Below are positions 47,966-56,160 of a stretch of 64,000 bases of DNA, one piece after another; positions within the stretch are counted from its first letter, which is position 1, and each line of letters opens with the position of its first letter. The notes under the pieces were generated by a model. That model saw nothing but the letters and a program-made list of their open reading frames with translations. It was not told the DNA's origin and ran no database searches. This DNA comes from Pseudotabrizicola algicola (lineage in GTDB: Bacteria > Pseudomonadota > Alphaproteobacteria > Rhodobacterales > Rhodobacteraceae): the NCBI RefSeq assembly GCF_010915705.1, contig NZ_JAAIKE010000002.1, forward strand, positions 496,001 to 560,000, written 5' to 3'. Position numbers and translations under genes: made by a program.

Positions 47966-49276
47966 TCATCCTTGCAGACAGTCTGCAAGCCGCGCAAAAC
48001 TCCCTTCAACGCCATTGTCCGGTGCGTCCTCGGCAAGAAAAGCATCTAACGCGGGCCAAAGGCGAATAGCCTGATCCACCAGCGGATCACTTCCCCTCTG
48101 GTAGAGACCTGCCTGCACCATCATTTCTGCGCGGTCCCAGGCTGCAAGCAGACTTCTGGTGCGCGCAATAAGGGCATTTTCCACATCACTTGCCGCAGCA
48201 GGCAAACTGCGCGAGACGGATCGCAAAAGATCAATGGCAGGAAAGCGGCCCCTTTCAGCAATCTGGCGGTCAAGAATCACATGCCCGTCAAGAACGCCGC
48301 GCAATACATCGGCAACAGGCTCTTCCATATCAGAGCCAGCAACCAGAACCGTGAAAACGGCCGTAATATCCCCTTGGGCCAAAGCACCCGGGCCAGCCCG
48401 TTCTGCGAGCGCCATGATCGCGTGCTGCAATGACGGGGGATAGCCCCGCAAGCTTGGCGCCTCACCCGCGGCCAAGGCAATTTCGCGATGTGCCTCGGCA
48501 AAGCGGGTGATGCTGTCGACGAGCAAGAGCACGTGCAAGCCTTTGTCACGAAAGTGTTCAGCAACAGCCATCGCGGTAAGCGCGCAGCGCCTGCGCAAGA
48601 GCGGCGATTTATCCGACGTCGCCGCGACCACGACGGAGCGCTGCATTCCCCGGGGCCCAAGGACTGCTTCAGTAAACTCGCGCAGCTCTCGCCCCCGCTC
48701 TCCCACCAGCGCGACCACGACCACGTCTGCGCAAAGTGCGCGCGCGAAGCTGCCAAGCAAGCTCGACTTCCCGACGCCAGAGCCGGAAAACAGCCCGATG
48801 CGTTGACCGCGAACGATCGGCAATAGGGTATCAAACGCGGCTTTTCCCGTGCTCAACCGTTCGCCCAGGCGCCGTCTTTGGGCGGGTGGCGGTGGTGGTG
48901 CGATCAGGCTGCGAAATGTGCCGCCCGAGAACAACGGCCTGCCGTCAAGCGGTCGCCCGAGCGGGTCAATCACCCGCCCGATCCAGCTGTCATCTGGCGC
49001 GATGCGGGCCGGACCAAGCAGCGCGACTTCACCCTCTATGCAAAGGCCGTCCATGTTCTCATCGGGGAGAACCGTCAGACTGTCTGCGCTGATACCAATC
49101 ACCTCTCCACCCGCTGATGCTTCGCGACCGATCGAGATCCGGTCCCCCAAGGCAGCCGCGTGTTGCAGACCACGGACAGAGATCGTGCCGCCAGAGACGC
49201 GCTGTATTCGACCGATCGGCACCGACAAACCAATCTGCGTGATGTGATGGTTCAGTGGGGCAAAAATTGTGGCCAC
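47966..49276 (-). CDS. fliI: Flagellum-specific ATPase FliI
   Basis: A GTG start at 49276 (VATIFAPLNHHITQIGLSVP) follows GGGAGA by 6 bp and gives 436 residues, the normal size; the longer ATG frame to 49411 runs past the start of divergent flgB. Walker A SGSGVGKS lies at about 164-171, and Walker B VLLLVDSITRFAEA is present. FliI powers the unloading of export substrates at the flagellar type III gate. It is divergent from flgB. Confidence 0.94.
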   Translation of the reverse strand: MATIFAPLNHHITQIGLSVPIGRIQRVSGGTISVRGLQHAAALGDRISIGREASAGGEVIGISADSLTVLPDENMDGLCIEGEVALLGPARIAPDDSWIGRVIDPLGRPLDGRPLFSGGTFRSLIAPPPPPAQRRRLGERLSTGKAAFDTLLPIVRGQRIGLFSGSGVGKSSLLGSFARALCADVVVVALVGERGRELREFTEAVLGPRGMQRSVVVAATSDKSPLLRRRCALTAMAVAEHFRDKGLHVLLLVDSITRFAEAHREIALAAGEAPSLRGYPPSLQHAIMALAERAGPGALAQGDITAVFTVLVAGSDMEEPVADVLRGVLDGHVILDRQIAERGRFPAIDLLRSVSRSLPAAASDVENALIARTRSLLAAWDRAEMMVQAGLYQRGSDPLVDQAIRLWPALDAFLAEDAPDNGVEGSFARLADCLQG

Positions 49277-49360
49277 GGGATTCTCCCTTTGTTCGCTGAT
49301 TACAGTTTCTAAAGGAATCACCCCTAAGAACTGGTGAAGCGGATCGAGGGAGAAGCCCCG

Positions 49361-49741
49361 ATGTTTGAGAAACTTGGACTGACCAGAATGGCACAGGCAC
49401 TTGCAGCCCACTCCGGCGCGCGGGTTGAAGTGGTGGCACGCAATATTGCCAACGCTGACACGCCGGGGTTTCGCGCAATGGATCTACCCGCCTTTGGCGC
49501 GCTTTATGACCAGACCCCGTTTGCTGTAAATTCAACGCGCCCGGGCCACTTTTCGAATGATCGTTCATATATGGCGCGTGCCGTGCCCTCTGGCACCGGC
49601 ATGGCCCCGAATGGCAACGATGTTTCACTGGACCTGCAAATGATGAAGGCGATCGAGGCCCGCCAGAGCCACGAAATGGCTCTGGCTGTCTATCGCAGCA
49701 CCTCCGCCATCATTCGTACATCGCTTGGCCGCAACACTTGA
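49361..49741 (+). CDS. flgB: Flagellar basal-body rod protein FlgB
   Basis: The start at 49361 (MFEKLGLTRMAQALAAHSGA) follows GGGAG. The 126-residue protein has the rod-protein motif VVARNIANADTPGFRA. It forms part of the proximal rod and is the first gene of a long rightward operon (flgB-flgC-fliE-fliQ-flgF-flgG-flgA-flgH-fliL). Confidence 0.93.
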   Translation: MFEKLGLTRMAQALAAHSGARVEVVARNIANADTPGFRAMDLPAFGALYDQTPFAVNSTRPGHFSNDRSYMARAVPSGTGMAPNGNDVSLDLQMMKAIEARQSHEMALAVYRSTSAIIRTSLGRNT

Positions 49742-49751
49742 AGGTGGCAAC

Positions 49752-50132
49752 ATGACAGATCTGATGCAGGCCCTTTCGCTCTCCGCCTCCGGGATGGAGG
49801 CGCAGGCCAGACGACTTCGGCATGTCTCTGAAAACATAGCCAATGCCGACACGCCTGGCTATCATCGTAAACTGGTTTCCTTTCAGTCCGAAGTGGAGAC
49901 GGGGGCAGTTTCGGTTGGCAAGGTCCGGCTGGATCAAACCGCCCTGCCAAAGGTTTATGACCCAAGCCACCCCCTGGCTGACTTGACCGGTCACTATGAT
50001 GGATCGAACGTCGATCTGGTGATCGAGATTGCTGACGCGCGCGAAGCGCAGCGCAGCTACGAGGCGAACCTCAGGCTCTTCGATCAGGCGCGGCAGATGA
50101 CGCAAAGCCTGTTCGATCTTATCCGTCGATAG
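49752..50132 (+). CDS. flgC: Flagellar basal-body rod protein FlgC
   Basis: The 126-residue protein starts MTDLMQALSLSASGMEAQAR and has the rod motif VSENIANADTPGYHRK and the C-terminal EAQRSYEANLRLFDQARQM. It forms a proximal rod segment. It lies 10 bp after flgB with an AAGGTGG ribosome-binding site. Confidence 0.94.
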   Translation: MTDLMQALSLSASGMEAQARRLRHVSENIANADTPGYHRKLVSFQSEVETGAVSVGKVRLDQTALPKVYDPSHPLADLTGHYDGSNVDLVIEIADAREAQRSYEANLRLFDQARQMTQSLFDLIRR

Positions 50133-50142
50133 GAGATCCAGA

Positions 50143-50433
50143 ATGGATATCAAAAAGTCCATGGCCGCTCAGGCCTATGCGCAGACCCGTTCGGCAGCGG
50201 CCCCCGATCCGCTGCCGAACTCGGCCGAAGAAGGTGTCGCACGCTTCCTCGGGACGTTTTCCGAAACACTTGCACGGGGCGAGGATGTGGCCCGCGCTGC
50301 GATGACAGGCGGGGCCGATCCACATGCCTTGGTCGAAGCGCTGGCTTCTTCTCAAACCGCTGTCGACACGGTGATCACGGTGCGCGACCGGGTGGTGGAG
50401 GCCTATCAGGAAATCCTGAGGATGCCGGTATGA
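50143..50433 (+). CDS. fliE: Flagellar hook-basal body complex protein FliE
   Basis: The 96-residue protein has the FliE C-terminal pattern ASSQTAVDTVITVRDRVVEAYQEILRMPV (in part). FliE links the MS ring to the rod. It lies 10 bp after flgC, and its stop overlaps the fliQ start (ATGA). Confidence 0.92.
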   Translation: MDIKKSMAAQAYAQTRSAAAPDPLPNSAEEGVARFLGTFSETLARGEDVARAAMTGGADPHALVEALASSQTAVDTVITVRDRVVEAYQEILRMPV

Positions 50434-50708
50434 CCAGCGTCATGACAGAAGGAGCCATTTTTGACATCCTTCGTCAGGGCCTTTGGATTGCCGTCATCAT
50501 TTCTGCCCCTCTGCTCATAGTTGCGCTGGTGGCTGGCGTTGCCGTGGGCCTGTTTCAGGCATTGACCTCTATCCAAGAGATGACCCTGACCTTCGTGCCA
50601 AAAGTCGGGGCCATGCTGATCGTGTTTTGGGTGTCGATGAGCTTCATGACCGCCACCCTCGTTACCTTTTTTACCGATGCCATCATCCCGCTGATCGAAG
50701 GAGGCTGA
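50430..50708 (+). CDS. fliQ: Flagellar export apparatus protein FliQ
   Basis: The 92-residue protein has two transmembrane helices (LWIAVIISAPLLIVALVAGV and the AMLIVFWVSMSFM region) with the conserved QALTSIQEMTLTFVPK cytoplasmic loop. FliQ is part of the export gate with FliP and FliR. Its start overlaps fliE by 4 bp. FliR is encoded at 55390; FliP is not in the window. Confidence 0.95.
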   Translation: MTSVMTEGAIFDILRQGLWIAVIISAPLLIVALVAGVAVGLFQALTSIQEMTLTFVPKVGAMLIVFWVSMSFMTATLVTFFTDAIIPLIEGG

Positions 50709-50709
50709 A

Positions 50710-51420
50710 TTGGAAACGCCCGGCTATACGACCCTCACCCGGCAATCCGGCCTCACCCGGGAAATGCAGGTGATTGCCAACAACATTGCAAATGCATCAA
50801 CCACCGGCTTTCGTCGGGAAGGTGTGGTGTTTTCCGAGTATATCGCGCGGCTTGAGGACGAGCCGTCGCTGTCGATGGCCTATGCAAATGCCCGGCAGGT
50901 CGATCTTTCCCAAGCGGGGTTGTCGCACACCGGAGGAACGTTTGATCTTGGGCTACAGGGCGAGGGCTTCTTCCTGATCGCCACCCCCGAAGGCGAGCGG
51001 TTGACGCGCGCCGGAGCCTTCACCGCCTCTGGCGAAGGGGTGCTGGTGACACAGGACGGCCATGCCGTCTTGGATGCCGGAGGCGCACCGGTGCCGGTTC
51101 CATTCGGGGCAAGAACGGTTTCTGTCGCGCCCGATGGCACAATCTCGGCCGACGGTCAGCCGGTGGCCCAGATTGGCGTTTGGCGACCGGTCGATCCGCT
51201 GACGCTGCAACACCAGACCGGCACGATGTTCGCAGCGGATGACGTAGAGCCGGTCGAGACTCCCGTCATCCGCCAAGGGTTCCTTGAGGACAGCAACGTG
51301 CAACCTGTCTCCGAGATTGCCCGGATGATTGCGGTGCAGCGTGCCTATGAACTGGGCCAGAAATTCCTCGATAACGAAGATCAGCGGCAACGCACCGTTA
51401 TTCAAACACTTGGTCGATAG
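50710..51420 (+). CDS. flgF: Flagellar basal-body rod protein FlgF
   Basis: A TTG start at 50710 is needed to include the conserved N-terminus TLTRQSGLTREMQVIANNIA; the first ATG lies inside this motif. GGAGG stands 4 bp before the TTG, and the fliQ stop is 1 bp upstream. The 236-residue protein has the rod motif NNIANASTTGFRRE and C-terminal VSEIARMIAVQRAYE. It builds the proximal rod between FlgC and FlgG. Confidence 0.92.
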   Translation: METPGYTTLTRQSGLTREMQVIANNIANASTTGFRREGVVFSEYIARLEDEPSLSMAYANARQVDLSQAGLSHTGGTFDLGLQGEGFFLIATPEGERLTRAGAFTASGEGVLVTQDGHAVLDAGGAPVPVPFGARTVSVAPDGTISADGQPVAQIGVWRPVDPLTLQHQTGTMFAADDVEPVETPVIRQGFLEDSNVQPVSEIARMIAVQRAYELGQKFLDNEDQRQRTVIQTLGR

Positions 51421-51429
51421 GAGGCGCCG

Positions 51430-52215
51430 ATGAAAGCCCTGCAAATTGCCGCAACGGGCATGGCTGCCCAACAGATGCGGGTGGATGTGGTCGCCAATAA
51501 CCTCGCTAACATGTCGACGACAGGCTATAACGCCCGCCGGGCCGACTTCGCCGACCTGCATTACCAGCAATTGGCGCGTCCCGGCTCCATTGCCGCAAGC
51601 GACGGCACAATGCTTCCCACCGGCGTTCAGCTGGGTCTTGGCGTGCGGCCCGCGGCGGTTTCCGTGATCCTGTCCCAGGGCTCACTGACACAGACAGGGG
51701 GCGATCTTGATGTTGCGATCGAAGGACAGGGCTATCTCGAGGTGACTTTACCGGGCGGTATTGCCGCCTACACCCGGGACGGCGCTCTGAAACGAACGGG
51801 CGAGGGTCTGATCGTCGACTCGCAGGGCAATCAGGTTGCGCCGGGGATCACGATTCCGTCCGACGCGCGTTCACTTGCGATCAATTCCGGAGGCGAGGTT
51901 TACGCCTACTTCGCGGATCGGGTCGAACCGGAGCTGCTGGGCGAGCTGGTTCTTGTCGGCTTCACCAATGAAAAGGGTCTGGAGGCGATGGGCTCCAACC
52001 TTTTTGCGGAAACCGAAGCGTCCGGCCCTCCGCTGCAGGCAGCCCCCGGCCAGAACGGGCTGGGAACGCTGCGGCAGGGATATCTGGAGGAAAGCTCGGT
52101 TGATGCCGTGCGAGAGGTCACGGAATTGATCAAGGCGCAGCGTGGTTATGAATTGAATGCCAAGGTGATCACCGCCGCCGATCAGATGCTGTCGGCAACC
52201 ACACAGGTGCGGTGA
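51430..52215 (+). CDS. flgG: Flagellar distal rod protein FlgG
   Basis: The 261-residue protein starts MKALQIAATGMAAQQMRVDV and has the rod motif VVANNLANMSTTGYNARRAD. Its C-terminus SSVDAVREVTELIKAQRGYE is typical of FlgG. It forms the distal rod. The stop overlaps the flgA start (TGATG). Confidence 0.96.
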   Translation: MKALQIAATGMAAQQMRVDVVANNLANMSTTGYNARRADFADLHYQQLARPGSIAASDGTMLPTGVQLGLGVRPAAVSVILSQGSLTQTGGDLDVAIEGQGYLEVTLPGGIAAYTRDGALKRTGEGLIVDSQGNQVAPGITIPSDARSLAINSGGEVYAYFADRVEPELLGELVLVGFTNEKGLEAMGSNLFAETEASGPPLQAAPGQNGLGTLRQGYLEESSVDAVREVTELIKAQRGYELNAKVITAADQMLSATTQVR

Positions 52216-52634
52216 TGCGCTGGTTGCTGCTTTGCCTCGTTCCGTTTCCGGCGCTTGCGGATGCAGTGGTTGCCAACCGGGTGATCCGGGCGGGTCAGGT
52301 GATCGCAACAGAGGATCTCTCCGTGGTCGAGGCTGTCATCCCGCAAAGCGTAACGGACATCGCTGCGATCATTGGAAAGGAGGCACGGGTTGCCCTTTAC
52401 CCCGGCCGCCCCATTCGCGCCGAGCAGGTCGGACCGCCCGCGATCGTGCAGCGCAATCAAGTCGTCTCATTGTCATTCGTCTCGGGAACGCTGGCCATCT
52501 TCACGGAAGGGCGTGCGCTCGACCGTGGCGGTATTGGCGATGTCATCCCGGTCGTCAATCTCGGGTCACGCAACACGGTTCAGGGGCGGATCATGCCCGA
52601 TGGCAGTGTCAGCGTGAGCCCATCAGAAGGATAA
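52215..52634 (+). CDS. flgA: Flagella basal body P-ring assembly chaperone FlgA
   Basis: The start at 52215 overlaps the flgG stop (TGATG); a GTG one codon earlier is possible. The 139-residue protein has a signal peptide (MRWLLLCLVPFPALADA) and a SAF-type domain (GKEARVALYPGRPIRAEQV). It is a short FlgA form. FlgA acts in the periplasm to assemble the FlgI P ring, but flgI is not in the window. Confidence 0.9.
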   Translation: MRWLLLCLVPFPALADAVVANRVIRAGQVIATEDLSVVEAVIPQSVTDIAAIIGKEARVALYPGRPIRAEQVGPPAIVQRNQVVSLSFVSGTLAIFTEGRALDRGGIGDVIPVVNLGSRNTVQGRIMPDGSVSVSPSEG

Positions 52635-52643
52635 GGTCAAACC

Positions 52644-53363
52644 ATGCGGGTCGCACTGTGTTCTCTCACATTTTTGGCGGGATGCGCCTCTCTCGATCAG
52701 GTGGGCAAAGCCCCTGATTTTACGGCGCTGGAAGGGAGTTACCAGCATCATGCGATGTATTCCAATCCCTTGCCGGAACAGGCCGATCCGTCAGGTGTAT
52801 CAGATGCCTCCTCGCTCTGGACCGCCGGACAGGCGTCGCTCCTGGGTGACAGGCGCGCAGGGAACAGGGGGGATATTCTGACGGTCGTGATCGAGATCGA
52901 TGACAGCGCGGAAATCTCGAATTCAAGCGGACGATCCCGCACTGGTAGCCAGTCGATGGGCATGCCGCAACTTTTTGGCATTCCGCAGAGGCTCGATAAA
53001 AAGCTCCCGCAAGGGGCGACGATGGCAGAGGCTGTCAAAACCAACTCCGCTTCCACGTTTTCCGGTGAGGGGTCGGTTTCGCGCAACGAAAAGCTGACTT
53101 TGCGGGTGGCCGCGACGGTGGTTGAAAAGTTGCCGAACGGGGTTCTGCGTATCGAAGGCCAACAAGAGGTCAGGGTGAACTTTGAACTGCGGGAACTGAT
53201 CGTGACAGGCTATGTGCGTCCGGCTGACATTTCCCGAACCAATGAGGTCACCTATGACAAGATTGCCGGCGCGCGCATAGCCTATGGCGGCCGCGGGCAG
53301 ATCTCGGAGGTGCAGCAACCGCGCTACGGCCAGCAGATCACCGATATTCTCTTGCCGTTCTGA
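52644..53363 (+). CDS. flgH: Flagellar L-ring lipoprotein FlgH
   Basis: The 239-residue protein starts with a lipoprotein signal (MRVALCSLTFLAGCASL, lipobox LAGC, Cys14). Conserved FlgH stretches are RAGNRGDILTVVIEIDDSAE and NEVTYDKIAGARIAYGGRGQ. It forms the outer-membrane L ring around the rod. It lies 9 bp after flgA and 10 bp before fliL. Confidence 0.95.
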   Translation: MRVALCSLTFLAGCASLDQVGKAPDFTALEGSYQHHAMYSNPLPEQADPSGVSDASSLWTAGQASLLGDRRAGNRGDILTVVIEIDDSAEISNSSGRSRTGSQSMGMPQLFGIPQRLDKKLPQGATMAEAVKTNSASTFSGEGSVSRNEKLTLRVAATVVEKLPNGVLRIEGQQEVRVNFELRELIVTGYVRPADISRTNEVTYDKIAGARIAYGGRGQISEVQQPRYGQQITDILLPF

Positions 53364-53373
53364 GGCGATACAG

Positions 53374-53847
53374 ATGCAAAAGCTCCTCCCGATCATTCTT
53401 GTGGTGCTTGGCACAGGCGCCGGGCTTGGTGCCGGCGTGTTCCTGCGCCCGCCTGTAGAGGCTGCCGAGGGTGACACCGAGACAACGACAACCGAGGGTG
53501 AGGCCGCAAAACCCGGCGAGCCCATATCAGAGTTTGTCAAGCTGACCAACCAGTTCATCGTTCCGGTGGTCGAGAAGAACCGGATCAGCTCTCTCGTCAT
53601 TCTGTCCCTGAGCCTCGAGGTCTCGCTCGGCGCCACAGAGCAGGTCTACGCGCAAGAACCAAAGCTGCGTGATGGCTTCCTGCAACTGCTCTTCGATCAT
53701 GCCAATACTGGTGGCTTCCGCGGATCATTCACGGATGCAGACAATCTTGTCACGCTGCGCGTCGGGCTGAAGGAAGTTGCAAGCAAGGTCATGGGCGACA
53801 AGATAAAGAGCGTTCTGATTACGGATATGATCCGCCAGGACAGCTAA
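53374..53847 (+). CDS. fliL: Flagellar basal-body-associated protein FliL
   Basis: The start at 53374 (MQKLLPIILVVLGTGAGLGA) gives 157 residues with one N-terminal transmembrane helix, an acidic threonine-rich linker and a periplasmic FliL domain (LVILSLSLEVSLGATEQVYA, then LTDADNLVTLRV-like region). FliL sits next to the stator and helps flagellar function. It is the last gene of the rightward operon and is convergent with the FliJ-like gene. Confidence 0.88.
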   Translation: MQKLLPIILVVLGTGAGLGAGVFLRPPVEAAEGDTETTTTEGEAAKPGEPISEFVKLTNQFIVPVVEKNRISSLVILSLSLEVSLGATEQVYAQEPKLRDGFLQLLFDHANTGGFRGSFTDADNLVTLRVGLKEVASKVMGDKIKSVLITDMIRQDS

Positions 53848-53882
53848 GCGTCGCAGGGTGTCGAGAAAGGCCTGGCAACGGC

Positions 53883-53902
53883 GGCCGCGTTTGGGCGCGG
53901 CC
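53883..53902. terminator. Hairpin between fliL and convergent gene
   Basis: GGCCGCG (53883-53889) and CGCGGCC (53896-53902) form a perfect 7-bp stem with a 6-nt loop. It lies in the 121-bp gap between two convergent operons. No T tract is seen on either strand, so termination is plausible but not assured. Confidence 0.35.
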
Positions 53903-53968
53903 ACGGAACAGGAAAAGTTGCCGCAGGTCACCCGTGACGGGACTCGTGAGCAGTCAACTGCCGGCGGT

Positions 53969-54298
53969 TCAAGGTTTCAGGCAAAGCTTGCGTAGGACTT
54001 CCGCGCGCCCGAAGGCCCGCTGCGCCTCGGTTTTTGCTTCCATCCAGGCGACCGTCTCCCGCGCCAGCTTCTGGTTGAGCAAGATGCGCCGATTGGTCGT
54101 CCAAAGGCCAAACCGATCTGTAACCTGGGCGGCGACCACCGGATCGAGGCCATGTGGTGCGCCGGTTTTGTCAAGCGCCATCAACTGAGCCTCGGTGCGG
54201 GTCTTCTGCGCAGACGCCTGCGCCAAGCGCGACAACTCGCGTTCCCGCAAAAGGAGCGTGATCTTTTCCAACCGTCTCAACCGATCTTTGGGAGTCAT
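53969..54298 (-). CDS. Small flagellar-cluster protein, FliJ-like candidate
   Basis: The 109-residue protein (MTPKDRLRRLEKITLLLRER) is highly charged and helical, and looks able to form a coiled coil across its first half and again at LNQKLARETVAWMEAKTEAQ. Size, charge and coiled-coil character resemble FliJ, the export chaperone that works with FliI. No FliJ signature can be claimed. Its start overlaps the flhB stop (ATGA at 54295-54298), so it is co-translated with an export-gate gene, which supports a role in flagellar export. Confidence 0.55.
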   Translation of the reverse strand: MTPKDRLRRLEKITLLLRERELSRLAQASAQKTRTEAQLMALDKTGAPHGLDPVVAAQVTDRFGLWTTNRRILLNQKLARETVAWMEAKTEAQRAFGRAEVLRKLCLKP

Positions 54299-55383
54299 TG
54301 GACGCGCTCCTTGCTGCGTTTTCGCATCTTCTCGGCAAAGCGGATCGCGGCCGCCACAGCGCGATAATGATCCCGTGCAACGGGCTGACCGATATCGACC
54401 GTCGCAAAAATCGAGCGAGCCGTTGGTGGATCGGAATGGACAGGAACGCCATGCTCGGCGGCTGTTTCCCGTATCCGGCGCGCGATCTCATCGACGCCCT
54501 TGGCGACAACCACGGGTGCCGTCCGCGCCCCGCGCTTCCAGTGCAAGGCAACAGCATAATGGGTCGGGTTCACGATAACCACATTGGCGGTCGCCACATC
54601 CACAAGCATCTGGTTCATGGCGATTTCTTGCCCGCGCTGACGCCTTTTTTGCTTGTTGAGGGGATCACCTTCACTGTCCTTCATTTCGTCCATCAGCTCC
54701 TTGCGTGACATGCGGTTGCGCTGCATGTGCAAATGACGCTGCCAGAGAAGATCTGCCCCGCCGATCACGGCGGTTATGAGGATGATGCAGAGCAAAAATT
54801 GACCGAGCAAGGCGATCAGATGCACCAGACCTTGACGCGGATCGAGTGTGGCGGTCGCAAGAATGCTGTCGGACTGGCCGTATAACAGCACGGCGAGCGC
54901 GATGCTGACGATGGAGAGCTTTGCGAAGTTCTTGGCAAACTCGACCAGACCCTCTGGGCCGAATTTCTTCTTTGCCGTCGCCGAAGGCGAAATCCGCGAC
55001 AGCATCGGCATAAGGTTGTCAGGGGTAAAGACAAACGCGCGCTGCACCACAACGGCAAGAACAACAGCCACTGCCGGAGCCACAAGGAACAGCGCAAGCG
55101 GCATCAGCACAGAGTAGAGCAGGCCGCCCACAAAGCTGCGCGCAGAGGCTGCAGCCAGTCTTGAAATCTCGGGCGCCTGATCGATCAGCACCTTGCCGGC
55201 AAAAGCTGCGCCCTGAATGGCCTGCCCCCCGATGGCAACTGCAAGCAGCAGGCCGGCGTAGGCCGCAGCCGCCATCAGTTCGACCGATTTCGGAACGTCG
55301 CCGTGCTTTCGCGCATCCGCCAGCTTTTTCTCTGTCGGTTCATGCTCTTTGTCGGCCGCGGCTTGATCTTCGGCTTTCGACAT
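54295..55383 (-). CDS. flhB: Flagellar export specificity switch FlhB
   Basis: The 362-residue protein has four transmembrane segments and the autocleavage motif NPTH (in VIVNPTHYAVALHWK, near residue 268), followed by the C-terminal switch domain. After cleavage it changes export from hook to filament substrates through FliK. It lies 6 bp after fliR and overlaps the FliJ-like gene by 4 bp. Confidence 0.95.
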   Translation of the reverse strand: MSKAEDQAAADKEHEPTEKKLADARKHGDVPKSVELMAAAAYAGLLLAVAIGGQAIQGAAFAGKVLIDQAPEISRLAAASARSFVGGLLYSVLMPLALFLVAPAVAVVLAVVVQRAFVFTPDNLMPMLSRISPSATAKKKFGPEGLVEFAKNFAKLSIVSIALAVLLYGQSDSILATATLDPRQGLVHLIALLGQFLLCIILITAVIGGADLLWQRHLHMQRNRMSRKELMDEMKDSEGDPLNKQKRRQRGQEIAMNQMLVDVATANVVIVNPTHYAVALHWKRGARTAPVVVAKGVDEIARRIRETAAEHGVPVHSDPPTARSIFATVDIGQPVARDHYRAVAAAIRFAEKMRKRSKERVQ

Positions 55384-55389
55384 CTTGGC

Positions 55390-56160
55390 CTACTGGAGCG
55401 GTGCAGCGGGTGCTGCGAGGAATGTTTTCAGCATTTGCAACCAGACCGACAGGGCAAGCGGTGCGACCAAGGCGATCAGCATCAGCCCGCCAAGACCGAG
55501 CGCCGGGGCGCCAACGAACATGACCATCAGTTGCGGCATGGCGCGGTTGATGACGCCCAAGCCTACGTTGTAAACCAGCGAGGCAATCACAAAGGGCATC
55601 GCGATCATGAAGGCGACCGCGAAGGCGCGCGCGATCTGGGCAACGCCCCAGTCTGCCAGAAGCGCGGCCGATGGCCATATCCCCGCAGGCAAAAGATCAT
55701 AACCGAGCAGAAGATAGTCAATCACGCGCAGGGGAAGGCCCGCGGTAAGCGCAAGCGCAAGGCCCGCCATGACGAGCAGCTTGGCAATCGCCGGCTGCGC
55801 CTCCGCTCCGGCGGGAAAAAGCTGTGAGAGCGAGGTGGCATTGGCGGCAATGGCCCCGGCCGTCATCAGCGAGAGGATAAAGAGACGCACCATCAGACCC
55901 AGGACGAGCCCTATGGCCACTTCCGGCGCAAAAGCCTCACCCAGAGCGATGCCCGCAAGGTCGGGCTGCACCGCGGGGAAAACAGCGGCAGAAAACATAA
56001 GGGTGAGAACCAGCCTGATCCGCGCCGGGACAACCGTTTCACCAAAGGCGGGCAAGGTGGCCATCACCGCGCCGATCCGAAGGAAGAGGAGCGCAGCAGC
56101 CTCGGCCTGTTCAGCCGCCTGACTGTGATATGACAGAAGCAGCGACAAAATCTCGTTCAT
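55390..56160 (-). CDS. fliR: Flagellar export apparatus protein FliR
   Basis: The 256-residue membrane protein has about six hydrophobic helices and typical FliR stretches (LFLRIGAVMATLPAFGE, MPFVIASLVYNVGLGVINRA). It forms the export gate with FliP and FliQ. The start overlaps the flhA stop (ATGA at 56157-56160). Confidence 0.93.
   Translation of the reverse strand: MNEILSLLLSYHSQAAEQAEAAALLFLRIGAVMATLPAFGETVVPARIRLVLTLMFSAAVFPAVQPDLAGIALGEAFAPEVAIGLVLGLMVRLFILSLMTAGAIAANATSLSQLFPAGAEAQPAIAKLLVMAGLALALTAGLPLRVIDYLLLGYDLLPAGIWPSAALLADWGVAQIARAFAVAFMIAMPFVIASLVYNVGLGVINRAMPQLMVMFVGAPALGLGGLMLIALVAPLALSVWLQMLKTFLAAPAAPLQ

Noticed and set aside
49277-49360. CtrA or sigma-54 promoter between fliI and flgB
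   Set aside because: No TTAA-N7-TTAA or TGGCAC-N5-TTGC pattern of acceptable quality was found.
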